From JBCBKL01 sp963922565 (GTDB lineage Bacteria; Pseudomonadota; Alphaproteobacteria; Rhodobacterales; Rhodobacteraceae), in assembly GCA_963922565.1 (NCBI GenBank), contig CAWUIQ010000089.1:1-13130 (forward strand): DNA of 13,130 bases, read 5' to 3'. The translations under genes were made by a program, and so were the position numbers. The notes beneath the pieces were generated by a model that was given only the letters and a program-made list of their open reading frames with translations, ran no database searches and was not told the origin of the DNA. Shown one piece after another: positions 1 through 6,141 of the stretch (position 1 is the stretch's first letter; every line of letters starts with the position of its first letter).

Positions 1-972
1 GGCGGCGGCGGCATGAACGGACGGGGGGGCGGCGCCGGTGGCGGCGGACCGATCCTGACACGCGGCACGGTCGGTGTCGGTGCCTTGATAGGCCTTATCC
101 TGTGGGGCATGGCGAGCTTTTACACCGTCCGTCCCGAAGAACAGTCGGTCGAGCTTTTCCTGGGTGAGTTCTCCCAGATCGGCAACCCGGGTCTGAACTT
201 TGCACCCTGGCCGCTGATCACCGCCGAGGTGGTCCCGGTCACCCGCGAACAGACCGAAGAGATCGGGGTCGGTGGCCGTGGTGGAGATGCCGGGCTGATG
301 CTGACCGGCGACGAGAATATCGTCGATATCGACTTTCAGGTGGTCTGGAACATCAACGATCCGGCCAAGTTCCTCTTCAACCTGCGGGATGCCCGCCCGA
401 CGATCCGGGCGGTGAGTGAATCGGCCATGCGCGAGATCATCGCGCAGTCAGATCTTGCACCCATTCTGAACCGCGATCGCCAGGCGATTGCGGACCGGCT
501 GAATGACCTGATCCAGACGACGCTGAATGCTTATGATGCGGGTGTGAATATCGTGCGTGTCAACTTTGACAAAGCTGACCCGCCCGCGCCGGTGATCGAT
601 GCCTTCCGAGACGTTCAGGCGGCGGAACAGGAACGTGACCGGCTGCAGAACGTTGCGGATGCCTACGCCAACCGTGTTCTGGCCGAGGCACGCGGTGAAG
701 CGGCGCAATTGTTGGAACAGGCCGAAGCGTACCGGGCCCGCGTCGTGAACGAGGCCGAAGGTGAAGCAAGCCGCTTTACCGCCGTTCTGACGGAATACGC
801 TAAGGCGCCGGATGTCACTCGCAAGCGTCTCTATCTCGAAACGATGGAAGAAGTGCTTGGCCGCGTCGACAAGATCATCCTCGATGAAAACAGCGGCGGC
901 AGCGGTCAGGGTGTGGTGCCCTACCTGCCGCTGAATGAACTGCGCCGTGGCGCGACCGGAGGATCGAACTGA
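1..972 (+). CDS. hflK: FtsH protease activity modulator HflK (5' end outside window)
   Basis: HflK is an SPFH/band-7 membrane protein that, with HflC, forms a large complex around the membrane protease FtsH and modulates its activity. The reading frame is open from base 1. The first ATG (13) lies inside a glycine-rich stretch typical of the long HflK N-terminus, and E. coli HflK has about 419 residues against 323 codons here, so I infer that the true start is upstream. Visible order: Gly-rich cytosolic tail, one membrane segment (about nt 70-129), the SPFH domain starting near the YTVRPEEQSVELFLG motif, then a charged, Ala/Glu-rich coiled coil (about nt 610-780, AEQERDRLQNVADAYANRVL) and a C-terminal end containing LPLNELRR. 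Its TGA overlaps the hflC ATG by one base, so translation is probably coupled. Identity is confident. Only the N-terminus is unseen. Confidence 0.95.
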   Translation, partial: GGGGMNGRGGGAGGGGPILTRGTVGVGALIGLILWGMASFYTVRPEEQSVELFLGEFSQIGNPGLNFAPWPLITAEVVPVTREQTEEIGVGGRGGDAGLMLTGDENIVDIDFQVVWNINDPAKFLFNLRDARPTIRAVSESAMREIIAQSDLAPILNRDRQAIADRLNDLIQTTLNAYDAGVNIVRVNFDKADPPAPVIDAFRDVQAAEQERDRLQNVADAYANRVLAEARGEAAQLLEQAEAYRARVVNEAEGEASRFTAVLTEYAKAPDVTRKRLYLETMEEVLGRVDKIILDENSGGSGQGVVPYLPLNELRRGATGGSN

Positions 973-1973
973 TGCGCCGTTCCACTTATCTTCTGCCAAT
1001 CGTCGTGATCCTGATCGCGACCGCGTTGAGTTCGATCTTCATCGTCGATGAACGCGAAAAGGCCCTGGTGCTGCAGTTTGGTCGTGTCGTTGCCGTTCAG
1101 GAAGATCCCGGGCTGGCCTTCAAGATCCCGGTCATTCAGGAGGTTGTCCGCTATGACGACCGGATCCTCAGCCGGGATGTCGATCCTCTCGAGGTCACGC
1201 CTCTTGATGACCGTCGTCTCGTTGTCGACGCCTTTGCGCGGTACCGGATCGTGAATGTCGAACAGTTCCGGCAGGCTGTCGGTGTCGGCGGCATTACAGC
1301 TGGCGAACAACGGCTTGACGGTATTCTGCGAAACGAATTGCGGGCCGTGCTGGGTTCTGTCAGTTCGAACGACATCCTCAGTTCGGATCGTGCGGCGCTG
1401 ATGCTGCGGATCCGCAACGGTGCGATCGCGCAAGCCCGCGCCCTCGGGATCGAAGTGATCGACGTTCGTCTGAAGCGGACGGACCTGCCCGCGGAAAACC
1501 TTGATGCGACATTCGAACGGATGCGCGCCGAACGGGAGCGGGAAGCCACCGACGAACGCGCCCGCGGTAACGAGGCAGCGCAGCGTGTCAGGGCCCAGGC
1601 TGACCGGACAGTGGTCGAGCTTGTATCGGATTCGCAGCGGCAGGCCGAGATCATCCGCGGTGAAGCCGATGCGCGCAGGAACGCGATCTTTGCCGAAGCG
1701 TTCGGCGCCGATCCGGAATTCTTTGAATTCTACCGCTCGCTCACGGCCTATCAGCGATCGTTGCAGGGGAATAACTCGACAATGGTTCTGTCGCCGGATT
1801 CAGAGTTCTTCAATTATCTGAAGTCTCCGACCGGCATCGGCGGGCTGGGCGTGCCGCAGCCATCGGTCAACCTCAACAGCGCTCCGGTCGCCCCGGCCAC
1901 CGATGAAAGCGGCGTCGATACCGCTCAACGGCTGCCGGCCTCGGCGACGGACGAGGCCAGCTCAAACAACTGA
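972..1973 (+). CDS. hflC: FtsH protease activity modulator HflC
   Basis: HflC is the obligate partner of HflK in the FtsH-HflKC membrane complex. The 333-residue product matches the usual length (about 334 in E. coli). It has an N-terminal membrane anchor (residues about 5-25, YLLPIVVILIATALSSIFIV) followed at once by the band-7 signature DEREKALVLQFGRVV. The SPFH domain runs to about residue 170, then comes a strongly charged coiled coil (about 170-240, rich in ERMRAEREREATDERARG-like repeats), and the family's conserved FFEFYRSLTAYQRSL and FFNYLKSP elements. A Pro/Ala/Ser-rich tail of about 45 residues follows and is probably disordered. The start ATG overlaps the hflK stop as TGATG and the stop overlaps the next gene in the same way, so the three genes are very likely one transcript. 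ftsH itself is not in the window. Confidence 0.96.
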   Translation: MRRSTYLLPIVVILIATALSSIFIVDEREKALVLQFGRVVAVQEDPGLAFKIPVIQEVVRYDDRILSRDVDPLEVTPLDDRRLVVDAFARYRIVNVEQFRQAVGVGGITAGEQRLDGILRNELRAVLGSVSSNDILSSDRAALMLRIRNGAIAQARALGIEVIDVRLKRTDLPAENLDATFERMRAEREREATDERARGNEAAQRVRAQADRTVVELVSDSQRQAEIIRGEADARRNAIFAEAFGADPEFFEFYRSLTAYQRSLQGNNSTMVLSPDSEFFNYLKSPTGIGGLGVPQPSVNLNSAPVAPATDESGVDTAQRLPASATDEASSNN

Positions 1974-2170
1974 TGGCCTGGGTACTTCTGGCGATCGGAC
2001 TTGTCTTTATTGTCGAGGGGCTGGCCTATGCGCTGGCCCCTTCGATGGTTGAGCGGCTGCTGGAAATACTACGCAGTCTGCCCATCGAGGCGCGGCGTCA
2101 GATCGGTGCGCTAGCCTGCGTGACGGGTCTCATTCTGACCTATCTGGCGTTTTACCTTGGCCTGAACTGA
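1973..2170 (+). CDS. DUF2065 small inner-membrane protein
   Basis: This 65-residue protein of unknown function matches the DUF2065 family, which commonly follows hflKC in proteobacteria. It shows two hydrophobic segments, residues about 2-22 (WVLLAIGLVFIVEGLAYAL) and 44-63 (LACVTGLILTYLAFYLG), separated by a short amphipathic stretch with RLLEILRSLP. That suggests a two-pass hairpin membrane protein. The start overlaps the hflC stop by one base (TGATG), which argues for translational coupling and for a role near the HflKC-FtsH complex. The role is inferred from position only, because no catalytic motif is visible. A 181-base gap to the next gene suggests the hflK-hflC-DUF2065 unit may end here, although I see no strong terminator directly after it. 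Confidence 0.9.
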   Translation: MAWVLLAIGLVFIVEGLAYALAPSMVERLLEILRSLPIEARRQIGALACVTGLILTYLAFYLGLN

Positions 2171-2275
2171 TTTCCGCTTGGGGCCCGGCTGATTCTCACG
2201 GCTTGGTAACGCGCTGTTGAAACCCTTTGTTTGCATCACATCTTTTACCTTGAACCCAAGGAACCCTAGATGCAC

Positions 2276-2309
2276 TCTTGCGCGTACTCACGCAGATTAT
2301 CGTGCAAGA
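2276..2309 (+). promoter_or_regulatory. Hairpin in the leader upstream of the Do protease gene
   Basis: TCTTGCGCG (2276-2284) can pair with CGTGCAAGA (2301-2309) over nine base pairs, one of them G-U, around a 16-base loop. It lies 43 bases before the protease start in a 181-base gap. No T-run follows, so it is not an intrinsic terminator. A regulatory RNA structure or an operator half-site pair are both possible. The structure is seen; the role is unknown. Confidence 0.35.
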
Positions 2310-2351
2310 AGGCCATGGCAGGCCAAATCTAAGATGCAGGAGAATGTATCA

Positions 2352-3845
2352 ATGCAGCCGAAGGCAATCGCCATTTCGAAGCATTACCCAGACATAAACC
2401 GGATGCGGGCTCTTTGGCTTGGCGTCCTTGCCGTCGTTCTGATGCTGGCACAGGTCATCGCGGCCCACGCGCGCCCCGAAAGCTTGGCACCACTGGCAGA
2501 ACAGATCAGTCCGTCGGTGGTCAACATCACCACGTCGACGGTGGTGGCCCGCAACACTGGCCCGCAAGGGATCGTGCCCGAAGGATCGCCGTTCGAGGAT
2601 TTCTTTCGCGAATTCCAGGACCGGAACAACAACAATAACGGTCAGCGGCCGCGCAGGTCATCTGCGCTTGGCTCGGGCTTCGTGATCTCGGAAGACGGTT
2701 TTATCGTGACGAACAACCACGTGATCGAAGGGGCGGATGAGATCCTGATCGAATTCTTCCCCGGCGACGGTCAGCCCCAGAAGCGGTTGCCGGCAGAGGT
2801 GATTGGTACAGATCCCAAAACCGACATTGCCCTTTTGAAGGTTGAAGCGGAAACGCCGCTGGCCTTTGTGTCCTTCGGCAACTCGGATACCGCCCGGGTG
2901 GGCGACTGGGTCATTGCCATGGGCAACCCGCTTGGTCAGGGCTTTTCGGTGTCGGCCGGTATCGTCTCGGCGCGCAACCGGGCCCTTAGCGGATCATATG
3001 ACGACTATATCCAGACCGATGCAGCGATTAACCGAGGCAATTCGGGCGGGCCGCTCTTCGACATGGATGGGAATGTCATCGGTGTGAACACAGCGATCCT
3101 TTCGCCCAACGGCGGTTCTATCGGGATCGGCTTTTCCATGGCGTCGAACGTGGTGACGCGCGTTGTCGATCAGCTGCAGAACTTCGGTGAAACCCGCCGC
3201 GGCTGGCTCGGCGTGCGGATCCAGGACGTGGATGATGAGATTGCCGAGGCGATCGGGCTTGAGGAAGTTGCCGGTGCGCTGGTGACCGAGGTGCCCGAAG
3301 GCCCGGCACGGGAAGGCGGCATGCTGGATGGTGACGTCATTCTGTCCTTCGACGGTGTCGATGTTGCCGATACACGTGGCCTAGTGCGTCAGGTGGGCAA
3401 CAGCCCGGTTGGCGAGACGGTGCGGGTCGTCGTTTTCCGCGATGGTGAGACGGTGACGCTGCGCATCACGCTTGGTCGCCGCGAAGAGGCCGAGGGCGCG
3501 GTACCTGCTGTGGCCGAAGCCCCGGACGAGGAAGAAGAGCCTTCCAGCAAAGTCGTTCTGGGCATGACGCTCAGCCCGCTTACCGATGAGCTGCGCGAGG
3601 AACTGGGCGCGGCGTCGGATCAAGCCGGCCTTGCCGTGACGGATGTGGATGAAACTTCGGAAGCCTTTGAAAAGGGGCTGCGGTCCGGTGACATCATCAC
3701 CGAAGCCGGTCAGCAGGTCGTGACGACGATCTCGGAATTCGAGGATCGTCTGAGCGACGTGAAAGAGGCGGGCCGGAAGTCGCTTCTGCTGCTGGTTCGG
3801 CGGGCAGGCGATCCGCGCTTTGTGGCCCTGGGCGTCGGGGAATAG
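2352..3845 (+). CDS. degP: Do/DegP-family periplasmic serine endoprotease
   Basis: This is a HtrA/Do-family serine protease that degrades or refolds damaged envelope proteins. I place the start at ATG 2352, giving 497 residues, because AGGAGA (2338-2343) sits 8 bases before it. The frame is open upstream to a TTG at 2217, but that region lacks protein-like features. The N-terminus carries a signal peptide with a long n-region, a hydrophobic core (LWLGVLAVVLMLAQVIA) and a likely AHA|RPES cleavage site. The catalytic triad is complete: His123 (TNNHV), Asp158 (KTDIALLK) and Ser231 (GNSGGP). Two PDZ domains follow, starting near RGWLGVRIQ and near KVVLGMTLS, joined by an acidic linker (EEEEPSS). 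The loop before the protease core holds five consecutive Asn codons (2625-2639). DegQ or MucD are alternative names, since symbol choice within this family is uncertain. The gene follows hflKC-DUF2065 and ends in its own terminator. Confidence 0.95.
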   Translation: MQPKAIAISKHYPDINRMRALWLGVLAVVLMLAQVIAAHARPESLAPLAEQISPSVVNITTSTVVARNTGPQGIVPEGSPFEDFFREFQDRNNNNNGQRPRRSSALGSGFVISEDGFIVTNNHVIEGADEILIEFFPGDGQPQKRLPAEVIGTDPKTDIALLKVEAETPLAFVSFGNSDTARVGDWVIAMGNPLGQGFSVSAGIVSARNRALSGSYDDYIQTDAAINRGNSGGPLFDMDGNVIGVNTAILSPNGGSIGIGFSMASNVVTRVVDQLQNFGETRRGWLGVRIQDVDDEIAEAIGLEEVAGALVTEVPEGPAREGGMLDGDVILSFDGVDVADTRGLVRQVGNSPVGETVRVVVFRDGETVTLRITLGRREEAEGAVPAVAEAPDEEEEPSSKVVLGMTLSPLTDELREELGAASDQAGLAVTDVDETSEAFEKGLRSGDIITEAGQQVVTTISEFEDRLSDVKEAGRKSLLLLVRRAGDPRFVALGVGE

Positions 3846-3869
3846 CCGCGACGCTACCGAATGCCGGAA

Positions 3870-3897
3870 GGGCGCCGTTAAACCGGCGCCCTTTTTT
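3870..3897 (+). terminator. Rho-independent terminator after the Do protease gene
   Basis: A perfect 8-bp GC-rich stem (GGGCGCCG at 3870-3877, CGGCGCCC at 3884-3891) encloses the 6-base loop TTAAAC and is followed by six T residues (3892-3897). Two A residues 5' of the stem can extend the pairing into the T-run. It lies 24 bases past the protease stop codon and is the clearest terminator in the window. Confidence 0.93.
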
Positions 3898-3931
3898 GTT
3901 GGTGCCTTCCTCCGGCAGGTGCATTCCCATC

Positions 3932-3960
3932 TCGCCAAGATCGGCCAAGCGTCCTATATC
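3932..3960 (+). promoter_or_regulatory. Candidate sigma70-type promoter for the ferredoxin gene
   Basis: TCGCCA (3932-3937, four of six matches to TTGACA) and TATATC (3955-3960) are separated by 17 bases. They lie between the upstream terminator and the ferredoxin start. Transcription from near 3967 would leave a short leader containing the AGGG ribosome site (3984-3987). This is weak motif evidence supported mainly by position. Confidence 0.3.
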
Positions 3961-3993
3961 GACGCGGATGCATATCGGAATACAGGGTAAGAA

Positions 3994-4317
3994 ATGGCAA
4001 AGATCACCTATATCGAGCATGGCGGCAAAGAGCACGTTGTTGACGTCGCCAACGGGCTGACCGTGATGGAAGGCGCGCGTGACAACAACATCCCCGGGAT
4101 CGAGGCCGATTGCGGCGGCGCCTGCGCCTGCTCGACCTGCCATGTCTACGTCCACACTGACTGGGTCGAGAAGCTGCCAGAGAAGGACGACATGGAAGCG
4201 GACATGCTCGACTTCGCCTATGAGCCCGACCCGCAGCGGTCGCGCCTGACCTGCCAGTTGAAGGTGACCGATGCGCTGGACGGCCTGGTCGTCCAGATGC
4301 CCGAAAAACAGATCTGA
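3994..4317 (+). CDS. Adrenodoxin-type [2Fe-2S] ferredoxin
   Basis: A 107-residue soluble electron carrier with a plant/vertebrate-type beta-grasp ferredoxin fold. The four cluster ligands fit the adrenodoxin/putidaredoxin subfamily: Cys40, Cys46, Cys49 (C-x5-C-x2-C, in DCGGACACSTCHVYV) and Cys87 (RLTCQL), with 37 residues between the third and fourth. Cys44 is an additional cysteine inside the cluster loop. The acidic stretch after residue 56 (EKDDMEADMLDFAYEPD) matches the partner-binding helix of adrenodoxin-like proteins. Alphaproteobacterial relatives (FdxB-like) serve Fe-S cluster assembly, haem biosynthesis or cytochrome P450 systems, and the sequence does not decide which. The start is supported by an AGGG element 6 bases upstream. 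The stop overlaps the next gene's ATG by one base, so the two are probably translated together. Confidence 0.95.
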   Translation: MAKITYIEHGGKEHVVDVANGLTVMEGARDNNIPGIEADCGGACACSTCHVYVHTDWVEKLPEKDDMEADMLDFAYEPDPQRSRLTCQLKVTDALDGLVVQMPEKQI

Positions 4318-5087
4318 TGCCCGCGGAGGCGCCGCGTCTGATGTTCCGCCACTGTCGACGTTTCGCCCGCGGCGCGCTGTTGGCGTTGTGCCCGTGGCTG
4401 GCGGTATCGGCCGAAGCGATAGCGGACGCTTGGAAGACCGAGCCGCTGATCTCCGCCCACTATGCTGAGCCGACCGGTCGGTATGCGCATGGTGTTCTGG
4501 GTGATGCCATCGAATACGGCGCGCTTGAACTGGTCTATGGCCCCGATCAGACGACCCATACCATTCGTCTGCCTGCAGAGCGCGTTTTCGAAGACGTGGC
4601 CCCCCGCATGATCGATGTCGACGGGGACGGGCGTGACGAAGCGGTCGTTGTGGAAAGCGACCAGCAGCGAGGTGCACGGCTGGCCATCTACAATGGCGGC
4701 GGGCTGATCGCGGCCACGCCCTTTATCGGCACGCGCTTTCGCTGGCTGGCACCCTTGGGTGCTGCGGACCTCGATGGGGATGGAGCGATCGAACTTGCCT
4801 ATATCGACCGGCCTCATCTGGCCAAGACCCTGCGCGTGTGGCGCTTCGAGGACGGCAATCTGACCGAGGTCGGCAGCCTGCGCGGCCTTACCAATCATCG
4901 GATCGGCGAGCAGGATATCGCAGGCGGTATCCGCGATTGCGGTGCCGGGCCCGAAATGATCCTTGCCACCGCAAACTGGACCGAAATGGTGGTTGCGACT
5001 TTCGACGGCGCTGAGTTTGCGACCCGAACGATCGGCGACAGCACCACGCGGCCTCAATTCGCCAAGGCGATGGCCTGCGCGGATTAG
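4317..5087 (+). CDS. Exported FG-GAP/VCBS-repeat-like protein
   Basis: A 256-residue predicted periplasmic protein of unknown function. A signal peptide is visible: an Arg-rich n-region (RHCRRFARG), a hydrophobic core (ALLALCPWLAVSA) and likely cleavage near residue 34-38. Translation could start at ATG 4317 or at ATG 4341 (MFRHCRRF). I prefer 4317 because it overlaps the ferredoxin stop as TGATG, but 4341 gives a more usual signal peptide. Two calcium-binding loops of the DxDGDG type lie at Asp100-Asp107 (DVDGDGRDE) and Asp151-Glu159 (DLDGDGAIE), each followed by a hydrophobic strand as in FG-GAP/VCBS beta-propeller blades. A third, degenerate repeat may cover residues 195-225. Cys208 and Cys254 could form a disulfide. 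The Cys25 context is not a good lipobox. The protein is too short for a complete seven-bladed propeller, so it may be a partial propeller or oligomeric. The link to the ferredoxin is positional only. Confidence 0.85.
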   Translation: MPAEAPRLMFRHCRRFARGALLALCPWLAVSAEAIADAWKTEPLISAHYAEPTGRYAHGVLGDAIEYGALELVYGPDQTTHTIRLPAERVFEDVAPRMIDVDGDGRDEAVVVESDQQRGARLAIYNGGGLIAATPFIGTRFRWLAPLGAADLDGDGAIELAYIDRPHLAKTLRVWRFEDGNLTEVGSLRGLTNHRIGEQDIAGGIRDCGAGPEMILATANWTEMVVATFDGAEFATRTIGDSTTRPQFAKAMACAD

Positions 5088-5143
5088 GGCCTTGCAGCAG
5101 CTTCCGGGTTGAGCTGCACCGCCGGCATCGCCATCTTCGGATC

Positions 5144-5599
5144 ATGCCGAGCCAAGACGTCGATACCCAGTTTGGAACTCTCTGCCTGACAGAGCGGGAT
5201 GGCTCCCTTGTTCGCCTCACTTGGGGGCGCGGCGGCAGGGCGGACCAGACCGATCTCCTGGATGAAGCGGCGCGCCAGTTGCGGGCCTATGATGCTGGCG
5301 AGTTGGAGGCGTTTGATCTACCGCTACGGATCGATGCGTCGGACTTTCAGCTGGATGTCTGCGATGCGATGCGCGCGATCCCTTTCGGATACACCCGCAC
5401 TTACGGCGAGATTGCCCGCGATCTGGATGTGCCGGCCCAGGCCGTCGGGCAAGCCTGCGGGGCAAATCCCATCCCTATCATTGTGCCCTGTCACCGCGTC
5501 ATGGGGGCCAAGGGCCTCACCGGTTTTTCCGGCGCGGGTGGCGTCGAGACCAAGGTGGCCCTTTTGCGTCACGAAGGTGCGGGTGGTTTCTTGCTTTAG
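5144..5599 (+). CDS. ogt: Methylated-DNA--[protein]-cysteine S-methyltransferase
   Basis: This suicide DNA-repair enzyme transfers alkyl groups from O6-alkylguanine (and O4-alkylthymine) in DNA to its own cysteine. The active-site signature is intact (IPIIVPCHRV, acceptor Cys116). The helix-turn-helix region before it (FGYTRTYGEIARDL) and the KVALLRHEG end after it are also family-like. At 151 residues it is shorter than E. coli Ogt (171), mainly in the N-terminal domain. The position of the arginine finger (human MGMT Arg128, 17 residues before the acceptor Cys) is Gln99 here (PAQAVGQACG), which is unusual. The Cys is retained, so it is not a standard alkyltransferase-like (ATL) protein. No clear Shine-Dalgarno precedes ATG 5144, but the family's N-terminal FGTL motif sits just after it. 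It lies 56 bases after the VCBS gene on the same strand. Confidence 0.93.
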   Translation: MPSQDVDTQFGTLCLTERDGSLVRLTWGRGGRADQTDLLDEAARQLRAYDAGELEAFDLPLRIDASDFQLDVCDAMRAIPFGYTRTYGEIARDLDVPAQAVGQACGANPIPIIVPCHRVMGAKGLTGFSGAGGVETKVALLRHEGAGGFLL

Positions 5600-5635
5600 T
5601 TAGTGGGCATTGCAATCGGGGCGCGCAAAGCCCAG

Positions 5636-5659
5636 TCTGGTCTGACCGAGACGACCAGA
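5636..5659 (+). promoter_or_regulatory. Inverted repeat abutting the Gre-like gene's ribosome binding site
   Basis: TCTGGTC (5636-5642) and GACCAGA (5653-5659) form a perfect 7-bp inverted repeat with a 10-base spacer. The right arm runs directly into the GGGAGG ribosome site (5660-5665) of the gene starting at 5674. As RNA this hairpin could limit ribosome access; as DNA it could be an operator. No T-run follows, so termination of ogt transcription is unlikely. Confidence 0.4.
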
Positions 5660-5673
5660 GGGAGGACGCGCCC

Positions 5674-6141
5674 ATGTCGGCCACACCGGATCGGGCTGTA
5701 TTGAAACAGGCGATACACGCCAAGATGATGGCGCTGGAAGAGGCTGAACTGGCCACCGCCATTGCGCATTACGAAGCCTATCTGAAAGAGGCGCAGCTGG
5801 ATCGCAGCGAAAGCCATGACACCGATGAGATTGCCGATGCGCGCGAAGCGCGCGACCTCGCGGCCGCCTTCGATCACCCGGTTCAGGCTCATCACGCCAA
5901 GATCGATGTGCTGGAAAACCTTGATTTCGGACCCAGCGAGACGATCCAGCCGGGTGCCGTCGTGTCGTTCAATGGCCGCAACTTTGTCGTGGCGGTATCG
6001 ACGACGCGGTTTGATGTGGATGGGCGAACTTACATGGGCATCTCGACCCAAAGCCCCATCTATCAGGCGATGAAGGGGTTGGGCGTGGGCGATACCTTTT
6101 CCTTCAACGGACGCGAGATCGAGGTTCAGGACGTGCTTTGA
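5674..6141 (+). CDS. GreA/GreB-like transcription elongation factor family protein
   Basis: The 155-residue product has the two-part layout of Gre factors: a helical, charged N-terminal region (about residues 5-75, coiled-coil-like, with an acidic tip around ESHDTDEIADARE) and a C-terminal beta-rich domain resembling the FKBP-like Gre domain. The latter contains GAVVSFNG, then QSPIYQAMKGLGVGDTFSFNG and EIEVQDVL at the end, comparable to the SPLGxALxGKxVGDxV and YEI motifs. Genuine Gre factors insert the coiled coil into RNA polymerase's secondary channel to stimulate cleavage of backtracked RNA. Whether this protein cleaves, or acts as an Rnk- or DksA-like competitor, cannot be told from sequence. 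A strong ribosome site (GGGAGG, ending 8 bases before ATG) supports the start. Its 3' end overlaps pcs on the opposite strand by 16 bases. Family membership is by motif resemblance, with moderate certainty. Confidence 0.7.
   Translation: MSATPDRAVLKQAIHAKMMALEEAELATAIAHYEAYLKEAQLDRSESHDTDEIADAREARDLAAAFDHPVQAHHAKIDVLENLDFGPSETIQPGAVVSFNGRNFVVAVSTTRFDVDGRTYMGISTQSPIYQAMKGLGVGDTFSFNGREIEVQDVL

Noticed and set aside
2249..2270. CTTGAA as a heat-shock sigma factor -35 element for the protease gene
   Set aside because: No matching -10 element is found at a suitable spacing. The nearby CCCTAG is too close.
2260..2290. GGAAC as an EcfG-type stress promoter -35 element
   Set aside because: The expected CGTT-like -10 at 16-17 bases reads only GCGTA, too poor a match to call.
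3697..5057. Long minus-strand frames (326 and 279 codons) opposite the protease, ferredoxin and VCBS-like genes
   Set aside because: They cross several well-supported genes and a terminator, and their translations show no family motif.
5095..5118. Possible terminator between the VCBS-like gene and ogt (CAGCT/AGCTG pairing)
   Set aside because: The stem is only five base pairs, has a 9-base loop and no T-run.
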